Origin: a virus | Reading direction: 5' to 3' (one strand) | Length of the DNA: 48,559 nt | Virus record (IMG/VR): IMGVR_UViG_3300021142_000047 | Coordinates: 1 to 48,559 of that record | Shown: positions 8,535 to 15,512 of the stretch, piece after piece | Layout of the letters: each line of letters starts with the position of its first letter | Numbering within the stretch: the stretch's first letter is position 1 | The notes under the pieces: generated by a model | Seen by the model: only the letters and a program-made list of their open reading frames with translations | Database searches by the model: none | What the model was told of the DNA's origin: nothing | Translations under genes and position numbers: made by a program

Positions 8535-8578
8535 CTTGGTGTTTGATTTATAAAATAAAACATACATCAAACGCCAAG
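8535..8578 (+). promoter_or_regulatory. Hairpin with promoter-like loop before GIY-YIG remnant
   Basis: CTTGGTGTTTGAT (8535-8547) pairs with ATCAAACGCCAAG (8566-8578) over 13 pairs with one G-U. The 18-base loop carries TATAAAATAAAA. The first ATG of the remnant lies 8 bases beyond the stem. A transcript starting from the loop promoter would lack the left arm, while read-through from gp45 would form the hairpin. The same design appears at 12818-12864. Confidence 0.65.
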
Positions 8579-8586
8579 AAAACAAC

Positions 8587-8828
8587 ATGATTATCATTAC
8601 ATATATAAAACTACGCGTAACATAACAAATATGTATTACATCGGTTTGTATTCAACGTCAAATTTAGATGATGGCTATATGGGTTCAGGAAAACGTATAA
8701 GATATTCTTTAAATAAGTATGGGATAGATAATCCTGAAGAAAAAATTAATAAAACAAAATCTACATTAAAAGGCTGGGAAACGCCAAGACAAAAAAAATT
8801 GGAAATGGATAAAAAAAATGATATATGA
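8587..8828 (+). pseudogene. GIY-YIG homing endonuclease remnant
   Basis: Reading in the frame of 8631 from 8595 gives HYIYKTTRNITNMYYIGLYS, a good GIY-YIG signature (I-Y then YIG), continuing STSNLDDGYMGSGKRIRYSL as in SegB-like phage nucleases. The natural ATG at 8587 (MIIITYIK) is one base out of frame with it, so the N-terminus is either frameshifted or starts at ATG 8631, losing the first motif strand. The ORF stops after about 75 residues, well short of a full enzyme. Its TGA overlaps the ATG of the polymerase half as ATGA. The nuclease is very likely dead; the stub may remain because it couples translation to the polymerase ORF. Confidence 0.7.
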
Positions 8829-10003
8829 AACACTGCAAGATAAACCCCGAAACCGCAAGTAAGGAAGAAATCACTGCAGAAATTAATCGCTTAACTCTTT
8901 TAATGAATCTTAAGAAAAACGAAGAACAAGCAATTAAGATTTTCATTAACTCTGTTTATGGTGCAACTGCATCGCCTTACTTTGTTGGCTATAATGTTCG
9001 TGTTGCTGAAGCAATTACATTACAAGGCCAAGAAATGATTAAGTTCACCCAAAAAATCATTAACCGTTACTTCATGGAATTTTGGCATCGAGATAAAGAA
9101 GTTCATCAAAAACTTGGACTCTCTCGAGTTGACCGTATAGGCCGTGAAGTAACAGTTTACGGAGATACGGATTCATGTTATATGACATTCCAAGATATTG
9201 TAAATGGTTGTGATTGGGCAGGTGATCCAAGAGAATTAATCTTAGGTATTTACCGTTTAAGATTAAAAGAATATTTATCTAAAAACTTTGAAACATTTGC
9301 TGCTAATGGTGGTACTGAAAATATCCAAGATTTAGAAATGGAAACAATTTCATGGTCAGGTATCTTTTTAAAGAAAAAGAAATATGTACTTGATATGTGT
9401 TGGAAAAGTGGAAAAGGTAACGGATATTATTATGAACCGCAAACTAAACTTAAAGCAACCGGTGTTGAAATTGCACAATCTTCTACTCCAGCATTTGCTC
9501 GTAAAAAACTTCTTGACTTCTTAAAAATATTATTTAAGGAAAAGAAAACTTTAAACATGAGATCGTTTGCTGATTTGCTGAAAAAAGAAAAAGCTGCATT
9601 TAATCTTGATCATATTGAAAACATTTCAATGTCATCTGGTATTAGTGATTATGAAAAAGGAATTGCTGAAGATCGTAAAAAATTAATACTTAATGACCAC
9701 TGTCCAATGCATGTTCGTGCTGCTGGGTATCATAACTATTTAATGAATAATAGTAAGTGGAAAGAAAAGTATCAGTTAATTAAAAGTGGTGATAAAGTTC
9801 GTTATTATTATGCAAAAGTTGAAGGAGAAGGTGAAAATGTATTTGCATATCTCCCAGGTAACTATCCTATTGAACTTGCACCAGCTGTTGACTATGATAT
9901 GCAATTTGCGAAATGTATGATTGACCCACTGAACCGATTCATTGTTGCGACAGGTCTATCTCCAATATCACCAGAATTAATTGTAAGAACACAACTATTT
10001 TAA
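8825..10003 (+). CDS. 43: Family B DNA polymerase, C-terminal half (gp43B)
   Basis: 392 aa. Only the second half of a T4-type replicative polymerase: motif B (KIFINSVYGA, residues 38-47) and motif C (YGDTDSCYM, 112-120) are present, followed by the thumb region. The exonuclease domain and motif A are absent and are not found elsewhere in this window; directly upstream is a GIY-YIG remnant and then the clamp gene. Gene 43 is known to be split by homing endonucleases in some T4 relatives. No intein C-terminal motif (HN before Ser/Thr/Cys) occurs near its N-terminus, so the two halves would have to associate non-covalently. The C-terminal end (RTQLF) may bind the clamp, by analogy to T4. Confidence 0.88.
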   Translation: MKHCKINPETASKEEITAEINRLTLLMNLKKNEEQAIKIFINSVYGATASPYFVGYNVRVAEAITLQGQEMIKFTQKIINRYFMEFWHRDKEVHQKLGLSRVDRIGREVTVYGDTDSCYMTFQDIVNGCDWAGDPRELILGIYRLRLKEYLSKNFETFAANGGTENIQDLEMETISWSGIFLKKKKYVLDMCWKSGKGNGYYYEPQTKLKATGVEIAQSSTPAFARKKLLDFLKILFKEKKTLNMRSFADLLKKEKAAFNLDHIENISMSSGISDYEKGIAEDRKKLILNDHCPMHVRAAGYHNYLMNNSKWKEKYQLIKSGDKVRYYYAKVEGEGENVFAYLPGNYPIELAPAVDYDMQFAKCMIDPLNRFIVATGLSPISPELIVRTQLF

Positions 10004-10004
10004 C

Positions 10005-10172
10005 ATGGCAAAAACAATCAAAGAAGTATCAAAACTTACATTGCTTGATGAAAAATTAAACGAATCCTTACAACTTGCTAAGGATTCGTATTCTGAAAAA
10101 GCAACTAACGAATTGTATTCGATTATCACAGATATTCAACTTACAATCAAAGAACTACAAAAAATAAAATAA
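10005..10172 (+). CDS. Small hypothetical protein, 55 aa
   Basis: A short ORF starting ATG one base after the polymerase stop codon and ending 6 bases before uvsX. It encodes a helical, charged peptide (MAKTIKEVSKLTLLDEKLNE at the start, TIKELQKIK at the end) with heptad-like leucines, consistent with a small coiled coil. No family recognised. Its packing between two replication genes and its codon use support a real gene. Confidence 0.6.
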   Translation: MAKTIKEVSKLTLLDEKLNESLQLAKDSYSEKATNELYSIITDIQLTIKELQKIK

Positions 10173-10178
10173 AACACA

Positions 10179-10469
10179 ATGGCAAAACAATTTTCATTTA
10201 ATGAACTTGATGCGCAATTATCCAAAGTAAATCCGAAAGGCTCAATTATCACACAGAACGCATTTTCTAAAATTGACGAGTATATTGATACAGGTAATTA
10301 CTTGTTAAATGCTCAACTTACAGGATCTCTATTTGGCGGAATTCCGAACTCTCGTTCAGTATGTCTTGCCGGAGAATCAGGTTGTTTACAAAAAAACGAG
10401 AAAGTTAATGTATACATATTTAAAACAAAAACTTTCGATGTCAGAAAAACAATTACACAAGACAAATAG
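10179..10469 (+). CDS. uvsX: UvsX recombinase part 1: N-extein plus split intein 1 N-half
   Basis: 96 aa. Residues 1-68 are the N-terminus of UvsX, the RecA-like strand-exchange protein of T4-type phages, ending within the Walker A motif at LAGESG. From Cys69 the sequence changes to CLQKNEKVNVYIFKTKTF, an intein block A (nucleophilic Cys at position 1), and stops after only 28 intein residues. The missing TGKT of Walker A opens the extein of the next uvsX ORF. Protein splicing in trans is therefore needed to make an ATP-binding site. The 28-residue N-half is far shorter than the ~100 residues of canonical split inteins and resembles atypical ones such as AceL-TerL. Confidence 0.9.
   Translation: MAKQFSFNELDAQLSKVNPKGSIITQNAFSKIDEYIDTGNYLLNAQLTGSLFGGIPNSRSVCLAGESGCLQKNEKVNVYIFKTKTFDVRKTITQDK
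10383..10466 (+). other. UvsX split intein 1, N-half (28 aa)
   Basis: Begins at Cys codon 10383-10385 immediately after the GESG codons of Walker A. Contains block A only; block B is in the partner half at 11585-12085. Confidence 0.85.
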
Positions 10470-10481
10470 CCTAAGTATTTT

Positions 10482-10540
10482 TAGGGATAATATGTTATCA
10501 ATAGAAGAATTTATTAAAGCTTCTATTGATAACGTCCCTA
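10482..10540 (+). promoter_or_regulatory. Hairpin over the start of the intein-1 homing endonuclease
   Basis: A perfect 14-bp inverted repeat, GTTATCAATAGAAG (10494-10507) with CTTCTATTGATAAC (10520-10533), is extended by TAGGGA (10482-10487) with TCCCTA (10535-10540). The ATG at 10492-10494 lies in the internal loop and stem. A smaller alternative stem, CCTAA (10470-10474) with TTAGG (10481-10485), competes for the outer pairing. It is likely to limit translation of the nuclease. Confidence 0.7.
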
Positions 10541-11622
10541 ATTTTAATCCAGATGTAAATTTATATGATATTAAAAAAATGTATCATAAATATTTAACGA
10601 ATTACGATTCTTTACAAATTTTATCAAATAGGAATTTGAAATTATCAAGTATTGGTTTTTTTTCTAAAACAAATCTTAATATTGAATATTGGTTAGATAG
10701 AGGTTGGTGTATTAATGAAGCAATAAATAAGATTAAAAAAAGACAATCTACTTGTAATAAAGATATTGCTAAAAAAATACAAAATACGCTAAAAAATAAA
10801 TCTAACGATGAAATATTAGAAATAAATAAGAAAAAAGCTAGATCATCTGATCCTTTATTTATATCAAAAAAATATGGCTTAACTTTAGACGAAGCAAAAA
10901 AAAAGTTATTTGATAGAGCATCTAAAGGCGGTAAAACAAAATCAGAACTATATAAAAAATTAAATAAGCCCTTTGGTAACAGGGAACTTTCGTATTATTT
11001 AGAAAAAGGACTTTCTTTAGAAGAAGCAAAAGAATCATTAAGTAATAGACAAAATACATGTTCACTAGAGAGTTTTATTAAAAGATATGGTCCAGATAAA
11101 GGTTTACTTAAATATAATAATAGAATTAAAAAATTTAAAGATAACTGGAATAATAAAACAACAAAAGAACGTAACGATATAACAAAAAAACGTTTATCTA
11201 AGAAGTTTTTTTATTCTAATGAATCATATATATTTTTTAATAAACTTATAACAGAATTAAATTTAGAATTAGATTATAAATTTGGTCCTTCTGAATATTA
11301 CATATATGATAACGCAACAAAACGTATATATTTTTATGATTTTTGCATACCATCACTGAAAATAATTATTGAATATAATGGCAGCTACTGGCACGCAAAT
11401 GAATTAAAATCATCGGATAGTTGGCCTAATAAATTATACACATATAGTGATTCATTAGCAAAAGATAATTTGAAGAAAGACATAGCAGAACGTAATAATT
11501 TTACATATATTGTAATATGGGATTATGAATCAAACCTTGATAAAACAAAAAAAGAATTAGTGTATATAATTAAAAACAAAATAAATGATAGAATTACAAA
11601 CACAAACACCAGCAATGGTTAG
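10492..11622 (+). CDS. Vsr-like homing endonuclease inside the uvsX intein-1 break
   Basis: 376 aa from ATG 10492; the frame is open further upstream, but that would overlap uvsX part 1. The middle has repeated modules (YGLTLDEAKKKL, KGLSLEEAKESLSNRQNTCS, FIKRYGPDKG) typical of phage homing endonucleases. The C-terminus has the Vsr-like (EDxHD) nuclease pattern: FYDFCIPSLK, IIIEYNGSYWH, then DNLKKDIAERNNF and YIVIWDYE. Nucleases of this family were described in fractured genes lying between halves of split inteins, and this one occupies exactly that place. It would cut uninterrupted uvsX alleles. Its end overlaps the next uvsX ORF (start 11585 or 11615). Confidence 0.85.
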   Translation: MLSIEEFIKASIDNVPNFNPDVNLYDIKKMYHKYLTNYDSLQILSNRNLKLSSIGFFSKTNLNIEYWLDRGWCINEAINKIKKRQSTCNKDIAKKIQNTLKNKSNDEILEINKKKARSSDPLFISKKYGLTLDEAKKKLFDRASKGGKTKSELYKKLNKPFGNRELSYYLEKGLSLEEAKESLSNRQNTCSLESFIKRYGPDKGLLKYNNRIKKFKDNWNNKTTKERNDITKKRLSKKFFYSNESYIFFNKLITELNLELDYKFGPSEYYIYDNATKRIYFYDFCIPSLKIIIEYNGSYWHANELKSSDSWPNKLYTYSDSLAKDNLKKDIAERNNFTYIVIWDYESNLDKTKKELVYIIKNKINDRITNTNTSNG

Positions 11623-12085
11623 TTTAGATGATATTGTTAATGAATTAACATTTTATTATCCTAACGAAAATATTTCATCCCTATGTGACGAAGAAATATT
11701 ATTAAAATTTAATAATCATGTATTAAATAATCTAATTCAAATAGAAGCTGGTGATCTTGTTAAGTTAGAAAACTCACACATTTTAATAAGTTCACCTGAT
11801 GGGTTTCAATCCATTGGTGATTTTTATATTAAATCACCTAGAGACATTTTTCATATATCATTATCAAACGGTATGCAATGCAAATCATCAGCGGATCATT
11901 TATATGAAACTGAAAATGGTTGGGTTCTAGCAAAAGATATAACAAAAAAACATAACATCTTAACAATTAATGGTTTTTTTAAAGTATCTAACATTGATAA
12001 ATTAAATCCTGAAGAAGTATATGATTGGGAAGTTTTACATGAAAACCACAGATATTGGGCAGGTGATGGTTTTTCATCGCACAAC
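11585..12085 (+). other. UvsX split intein 1, C-half
   Basis: 167 aa (157 if the start is 11615). Contains block B and the C-terminal blocks, ending His-Asn before a Thr +1 residue (codon 12086-12088). Confidence 0.85.
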
Positions 12086-12808
12086 ACTGGTAAAACATTC
12101 CTTACATTAAACATTTGTCGCGAAGCACAAAAGATGGGTTATCAAATAATCTATTGTGATTCTGAGGCTGCGGTTGATGAAGAGATCATGAGAAACTTCG
12201 GACTTGACCCTGATCTTGTTCGTTACCAACCTGTAAGTACTTCACTTGAAGTTCGACACTTTGTATCAAACTTAACTGACATCTTACGTAAGCAAAAAGA
12301 AAAAGGAGTTGAACTTCCAAAATTAATGTTGGTTCTTGACTCACTTGGTAACTTGGCTACAACAAAAGAAAGAGCAGATGCTGCTAGTGGTTCTGAGAAA
12401 AAGGATATGACAAAGCAACAAGATTTAAGATCATTATTCCGTGTAATTACTACGGATCTTGCTGAGTTTAAAATTCCTTTTATCTTTACGAACCATACTT
12501 ATGCTTGTGCTTTAGGTGATACACCAGTTTTAATGGGAGATGGTACTTTTAAGGATTTACAGCAAATTAAAATTAATGATGTTGTAATGACATTAGAAGG
12601 TGAACAACCTGTAACAGATACTTTTAAGTATGATAAGACTAGAACAATTAAATTAACATTTGAAGATGGTGTTGTAATTGAATGTTCACCCTTACACAAA
12701 TTTTTAATTGATGAAGATTATACATTAGAATCATCATGGATAACTGCTGATGAGTTGCAAGAAGGATCTGAAGTAATAACACATAGTGAAATACCCGTCT
12801 TGCAGTAA
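11585..12808 (+). CDS. uvsX: UvsX recombinase part 2: intein 1 C-half, middle extein, intein 2 N-half
   Basis: 407 aa from ATG 11585 (preceded by an A-rich leader; ATG 11615 is an alternative). Residues 1-167 are the C-half of intein 1: block B lies at CKSSADHLYETENGWV and the splice end is GFSSHN. Extein residues 168-307 begin TGKTF, completing Walker A, and include the Walker B-like KLMLVLDSLGNL and end FTNHTYA. Cys308 starts intein 2 (CALGDTPVLMGDGTF, block B IECSPLHKFL), which stops after 100 residues. The ORF is thus the middle of a three-piece recombinase and must splice at both ends. Confidence 0.92.
   Translation: MIELQTQTPAMVSLDDIVNELTFYYPNENISSLCDEEILLKFNNHVLNNLIQIEAGDLVKLENSHILISSPDGFQSIGDFYIKSPRDIFHISLSNGMQCKSSADHLYETENGWVLAKDITKKHNILTINGFFKVSNIDKLNPEEVYDWEVLHENHRYWAGDGFSSHNTGKTFLTLNICREAQKMGYQIIYCDSEAAVDEEIMRNFGLDPDLVRYQPVSTSLEVRHFVSNLTDILRKQKEKGVELPKLMLVLDSLGNLATTKERADAASGSEKKDMTKQQDLRSLFRVITTDLAEFKIPFIFTNHTYACALGDTPVLMGDGTFKDLQQIKINDVVMTLEGEQPVTDTFKYDKTRTIKLTFEDGVVIECSPLHKFLIDEDYTLESSWITADELQEGSEVITHSEIPVLQ
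12506..12805 (+). other. UvsX split intein 2, N-half (100 aa)
   Basis: From the Cys codon at 12506 to the stop. Block A (CALGDTPV) and block B (CSPLHKFL) are both present, as in canonical split inteins. Confidence 0.9.
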
Positions 12809-12817
12809 TGTATGATT

Positions 12818-12864
12818 TGTGAAGTTTCATGGAGATATAAAATAAAACAACATGAAACTTCACA
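12818..12864 (+). promoter_or_regulatory. Hairpin with promoter-like loop that hides a start codon
   Basis: TGTGAAGTTTCATG (12818-12831) is perfectly complementary to CATGAAACTTCACA (12851-12864). The 19-base loop contains TATAAAATAAAAC, the promoter-like element of this phage. The ATG of the 12852 ORF lies inside the right arm. A transcript reading through from uvsX would bury the ATG; one started from the loop would free it. Confidence 0.75.
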
Positions 12865-13145
12865 TAACAGAATCTAATTGGAAAATTATTGTTATAAACA
12901 ATATTGGCACATGTAATATGGGAAACGTTTATAAGGAATTGTATAAAAGAAGTGATTTGCATAAATTTATAATTGATGATACTTCCTTCTGCATACAAGA
13001 CACTAATATTAAAACCAGGTTAATTTATATAGTCAACGGCATAACAGAAATGAACATATGTAACGAATGTAACGAACTAATAAATGATGGCGCTAAAGAT
13101 ACATTAACAATTAAAGAATTAAAAAAACAAAATAAACGAATATGA
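12852..13145 (+). CDS. Homing endonuclease stub in the uvsX intein-2 break
   Basis: 97 aa. The stretch RLIYIVNGITEMNICNECNE resembles the N-terminal zinc-ribbon region that opens many phage Vsr-like homing endonucleases (an IY...NI...C..C pattern). No nuclease domain follows. It occupies the same place as the complete nuclease in the intein-1 break, so I read it as a truncated endonuclease. Its TGA overlaps the ATG of uvsX part 3 as ATGA, so ribosomes finishing the stub could restart on the C-intein ORF. The family link rests on a short motif and is moderate. Confidence 0.6.
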   Translation: MKLHITESNWKIIVINNIGTCNMGNVYKELYKRSDLHKFIIDDTSFCIQDTNIKTRLIYIVNGITEMNICNECNELINDGAKDTLTIKELKKQNKRI

Positions 13146-13255
13146 AAAAACTCAAATTACTTAAAAAAGAACAAGGCGAATTAAATACCGTCTATGACAT
13201 TGAAGTAAAAGATGCACATCATTACATATCTAAGGACGGTGTAATCATGCACAAC
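13142..13255 (+). other. UvsX split intein 2, C-half (38 aa)
   Basis: Starts at its own ATG, ends His-Asn, followed by Ser codon 13256-13258 as the +1 extein residue. Confidence 0.9.
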
Positions 13256-13882
13256 TCTATTGGATCATTCATACCAGGGCAAACTATATCTGGTGGAGGT
13301 GGAGCAATCTACAATGCTTCTGTTATCTTACAATTATCAAAAGCTGGGTTAAAAGAAGGTGAAACAGGATCTAACGGATTCGCAATGAAAACAGGAATCA
13401 TTGTTACATCTAAACCTGCAAAGAATCGTTTTGCTCGTCCGCTTCCTATTAAATTCCACATCAGTTTCTACCGCGGTATGAACCGTTACGTAGGTCTTGA
13501 GGAATTCATTAATTGGGAATCTTGTGGAATTCAAAGAGGTAAAATCCTAACAGAAAAAGAATTCTTAAAAGCCTACAAAGAAGGAACAGAAGGTTACGAA
13601 AAAGGAATCAAAACAAGATTCACAACTGTTGATGATAACGGTGTTGAACAAGTTTTATACTTTGAAGATAAACCAACTGCAAGATCTATTGCAGTTCGTC
13701 ATTTAGGCGCTAACGTTCCGCCTTCTGAATTGTTTACTAAGAAAGTTATTACTCAAGAAGTTTTAACTTATCTTGATGAAAACGTAATTAAACCAATGTT
13801 TATGTTACCTAACATCGGGTCACTTGATGATCTTAGTGAGATCGCAGATGGATTAGAATTAGAAATTGAAAATGAGGATTAA
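13142..13882 (+). CDS. uvsX: UvsX recombinase part 3: intein 2 C-half plus C-extein
   Basis: 246 aa. Residues 1-38 are a compact intein C-half (TVYDIEVKDAHHYISKDG, ending VIMHN), the same length class as gp41-1 and DnaE C-inteins. Ser39 is the +1 residue. Residues 39-246 are the C-terminal part of UvsX, beginning SIGSFIPGQTISGGGG, which joins NHTYA of part 2 at the DNA-binding loop region of RecA-fold proteins, and ending in an acidic tail. The three exteins (68, 140 and 208 aa) add up to 416 aa, near the 391 aa of T4 UvsX, so nothing seems lost. Confidence 0.92.
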   Translation: MKKLKLLKKEQGELNTVYDIEVKDAHHYISKDGVIMHNSIGSFIPGQTISGGGGAIYNASVILQLSKAGLKEGETGSNGFAMKTGIIVTSKPAKNRFARPLPIKFHISFYRGMNRYVGLEEFINWESCGIQRGKILTEKEFLKAYKEGTEGYEKGIKTRFTTVDDNGVEQVLYFEDKPTARSIAVRHLGANVPPSELFTKKVITQEVLTYLDENVIKPMFMLPNIGSLDDLSEIADGLELEIENED

Positions 13883-14174
13883 TAGAAAAAAATTACCGGT
13901 GAAATATGCTCTTGAGATTTATCAAGAGCTTCCCGGTTATCCTAGTCAACAAGATCTCGAATACATTTTAATAACAACTCTTGACGATAAAGAATTACTT
14001 GAAAAAGATTTTACAGCTGAAAGAGTTTGGCCTACTATGAAACATCATTTAGGCATTATACAAGATGCTCGAGATTTTTTAGACGAATTGGCATACGATG
14101 CTGATTCACGAGATGTTAAGATTACCAAAACAAGTGGTAATTCATACAGAGTAACATCACATTCTTGGATGTAA
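13872..14174 (+). CDS. Hypothetical protein, 100 aa
   Basis: The ATG at 13872 overlaps the end of uvsX part 3 by 11 bases; a TTG six bases earlier is less likely. The protein is small and acidic, with no family I recognise (PGYPSQQDLEYILITTLDD near the start). Its coupling to uvsX and position before the gp41 helicase suggest a recombination or replication accessory, but it does not look like UvsY. Confidence 0.7.
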   Translation: MRINRKKLPVKYALEIYQELPGYPSQQDLEYILITTLDDKELLEKDFTAERVWPTMKHHLGIIQDARDFLDELAYDADSRDVKITKTSGNSYRVTSHSWM

Positions 14175-14192
14175 ACTATTTACAGATTAATG

Positions 14193-14204
14193 TATAAAAT
14201 AAAA
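14193..14204 (+). promoter_or_regulatory. TATAAAATAAAA element before gp41
   Basis: TATAAAATAAAA ends 6 bases before the gp41 ATG and matches the loop element of the hairpins at 8535 and 12818. Confidence 0.35.
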
Positions 14205-14210
14205 TAAAAT

Positions 14211-15512
14211 ATGATAGCGTCACATTTAGAAAAAATATTCTATCACTACTTGATGGAACAACGTGAGCTGACAAATATTGTTAAGCCACGTTTTTTTGAG
14301 TCTGAGGATTTGAAAAAAGTATATGAACTCTCAACCGAATTTATTAGTAGATACGGTTCTTCACCAACAAAACAACAACTTGTTGAAAATGCAAAGGCAA
14401 AAGGCTGGGCCGATGAACTCTCATCTGATAAGTTAGATTTGATTTTTGAAACTAACTTAAAAAGTTATGAGCCTGAATGGTTAAGAGAATCTGCGTATGC
14501 TTGGATTGAATATAAGAACCTTGACCTATCTGTGTATGATCTGATATCATATTTAAAGACTACAAAAATTGACCAAGAAAATATCAGCAATGTAGTACAA
14601 ACTGCAAAAGCTATTATCAATGATCGCAATAATATTCAATTTGGATTTGATGAAGGACTTGACTTCTTTAATCCTGAATCTCACTTACAACCAACAACTG
14701 ATACATTCAGTTCAGGCTATGAATATATTGACTTGGTATTAGGCGGTGGGTTTTACTCAAAAGCATTGTTTTGTTTTATTGGTGAAATGAAAATCGGTAA
14801 GTCAATCTGGCTTGCTAACCTTGCTGCTAATAGCGTAAAGATGGGATATAACACAGCAGTTATATCATTGGAGATGAGGGACCGAAAAGTAATTAAACGT
14901 CTAGGAGCAAATCTTTTAGGCGTAACAATGAAAGAATATGGCGCTGTTGCTGATGACCAAATTGGTTTAAAGAAAAGATTAAGCAATCTTGGTTATGATA
15001 GTTTACAAGTTCCTGGTAAAATTTATGTAAAAGAATTCCCGACATCCGCCGCAGGTGTTCCTGATATTGAAATGTGGTTAAAGAAAATGGAAGAACTTAA
15101 AGGTATGAAATTTAAGGTAATTGTTCTTGACTACATCAACATTTTGAAAAACTGGAGAAATCCTAATTCCGAAAATACATACATGAAAATTAAACAAATT
15201 GCTGAAGACTTACGAGCAATGGCAATGAGAAATGAATGGTGTATTGTAACTGCAACGCAAGTTAACCGAAGTGGATTTGGAAGTACAGATTTGAATGCAA
15301 CTAACATTTCGGAATCTGCAGCATTAGGGCATACTGTTGATGCTATGTTTGGTATTATACAAGATGAGATGATGCACGCAAATCGAGAATATATGTTAAA
15401 ATTAATTGCTAACCGTGATGACGGTTATAAAAATTCAAGAAAGAAATTCTTGATTAATTATGATTTAATGAGAATCGTTGAAGATCCTGATTCACAAATA
15501 ATAAACGACTAA
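14211..15512 (+). CDS. 41: Replicative DNA helicase (T4 gp41)
   Basis: 433 aa. A DnaB-family hexameric helicase that unwinds the fork and works with the primase and gp43. The N-terminal helical domain is followed by a RecA-like ATPase: Walker A GEMKIGKS at residues 191-198, ISLEM near 218, Walker B KVIVLDYINI near 301-310, and ATQVNRSG near 345. In many phages gp41 is an intein target, but here it is uninterrupted. The stop codon overlaps the ATG of the next gene by one base. Confidence 0.92.
   Translation: MIASHLEKIFYHYLMEQRELTNIVKPRFFESEDLKKVYELSTEFISRYGSSPTKQQLVENAKAKGWADELSSDKLDLIFETNLKSYEPEWLRESAYAWIEYKNLDLSVYDLISYLKTTKIDQENISNVVQTAKAIINDRNNIQFGFDEGLDFFNPESHLQPTTDTFSSGYEYIDLVLGGGFYSKALFCFIGEMKIGKSIWLANLAANSVKMGYNTAVISLEMRDRKVIKRLGANLLGVTMKEYGAVADDQIGLKKRLSNLGYDSLQVPGKIYVKEFPTSAAGVPDIEMWLKKMEELKGMKFKVIVLDYINILKNWRNPNSENTYMKIKQIAEDLRAMAMRNEWCIVTATQVNRSGFGSTDLNATNISESAALGHTVDAMFGIIQDEMMHANREYMLKLIANRDDGYKNSRKKFLINYDLMRIVEDPDSQIIND

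Noticed and set aside
8825-8950. A split intein at the N-terminus of polymerase half 43B
   Set aside because: No HN followed by Ser/Thr/Cys and no intein C-block; the sequence goes straight into fingers-domain residues before motif B.
10309-10491. Upstream extension of the Vsr-like endonuclease to an ATG at 10309
   Set aside because: It overlaps uvsX part 1 in another frame and its translation is a frame shadow of UvsX; the ATG at 10492 fits the hairpin and the clean N-terminus.
10470-11584. Group I or II intron in uvsX instead of a split intein
   Set aside because: Extein breaks are bordered by Cys and His-Asn codons in frame, intein blocks A and B are readable as protein, and each gene part has its own start and stop codon.
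12648-12998. Minus-strand 116-codon ORF across the intein-2 break
   Set aside because: It overlaps intein coding and the hairpin, and its product is low-complexity with no recognisable domain.
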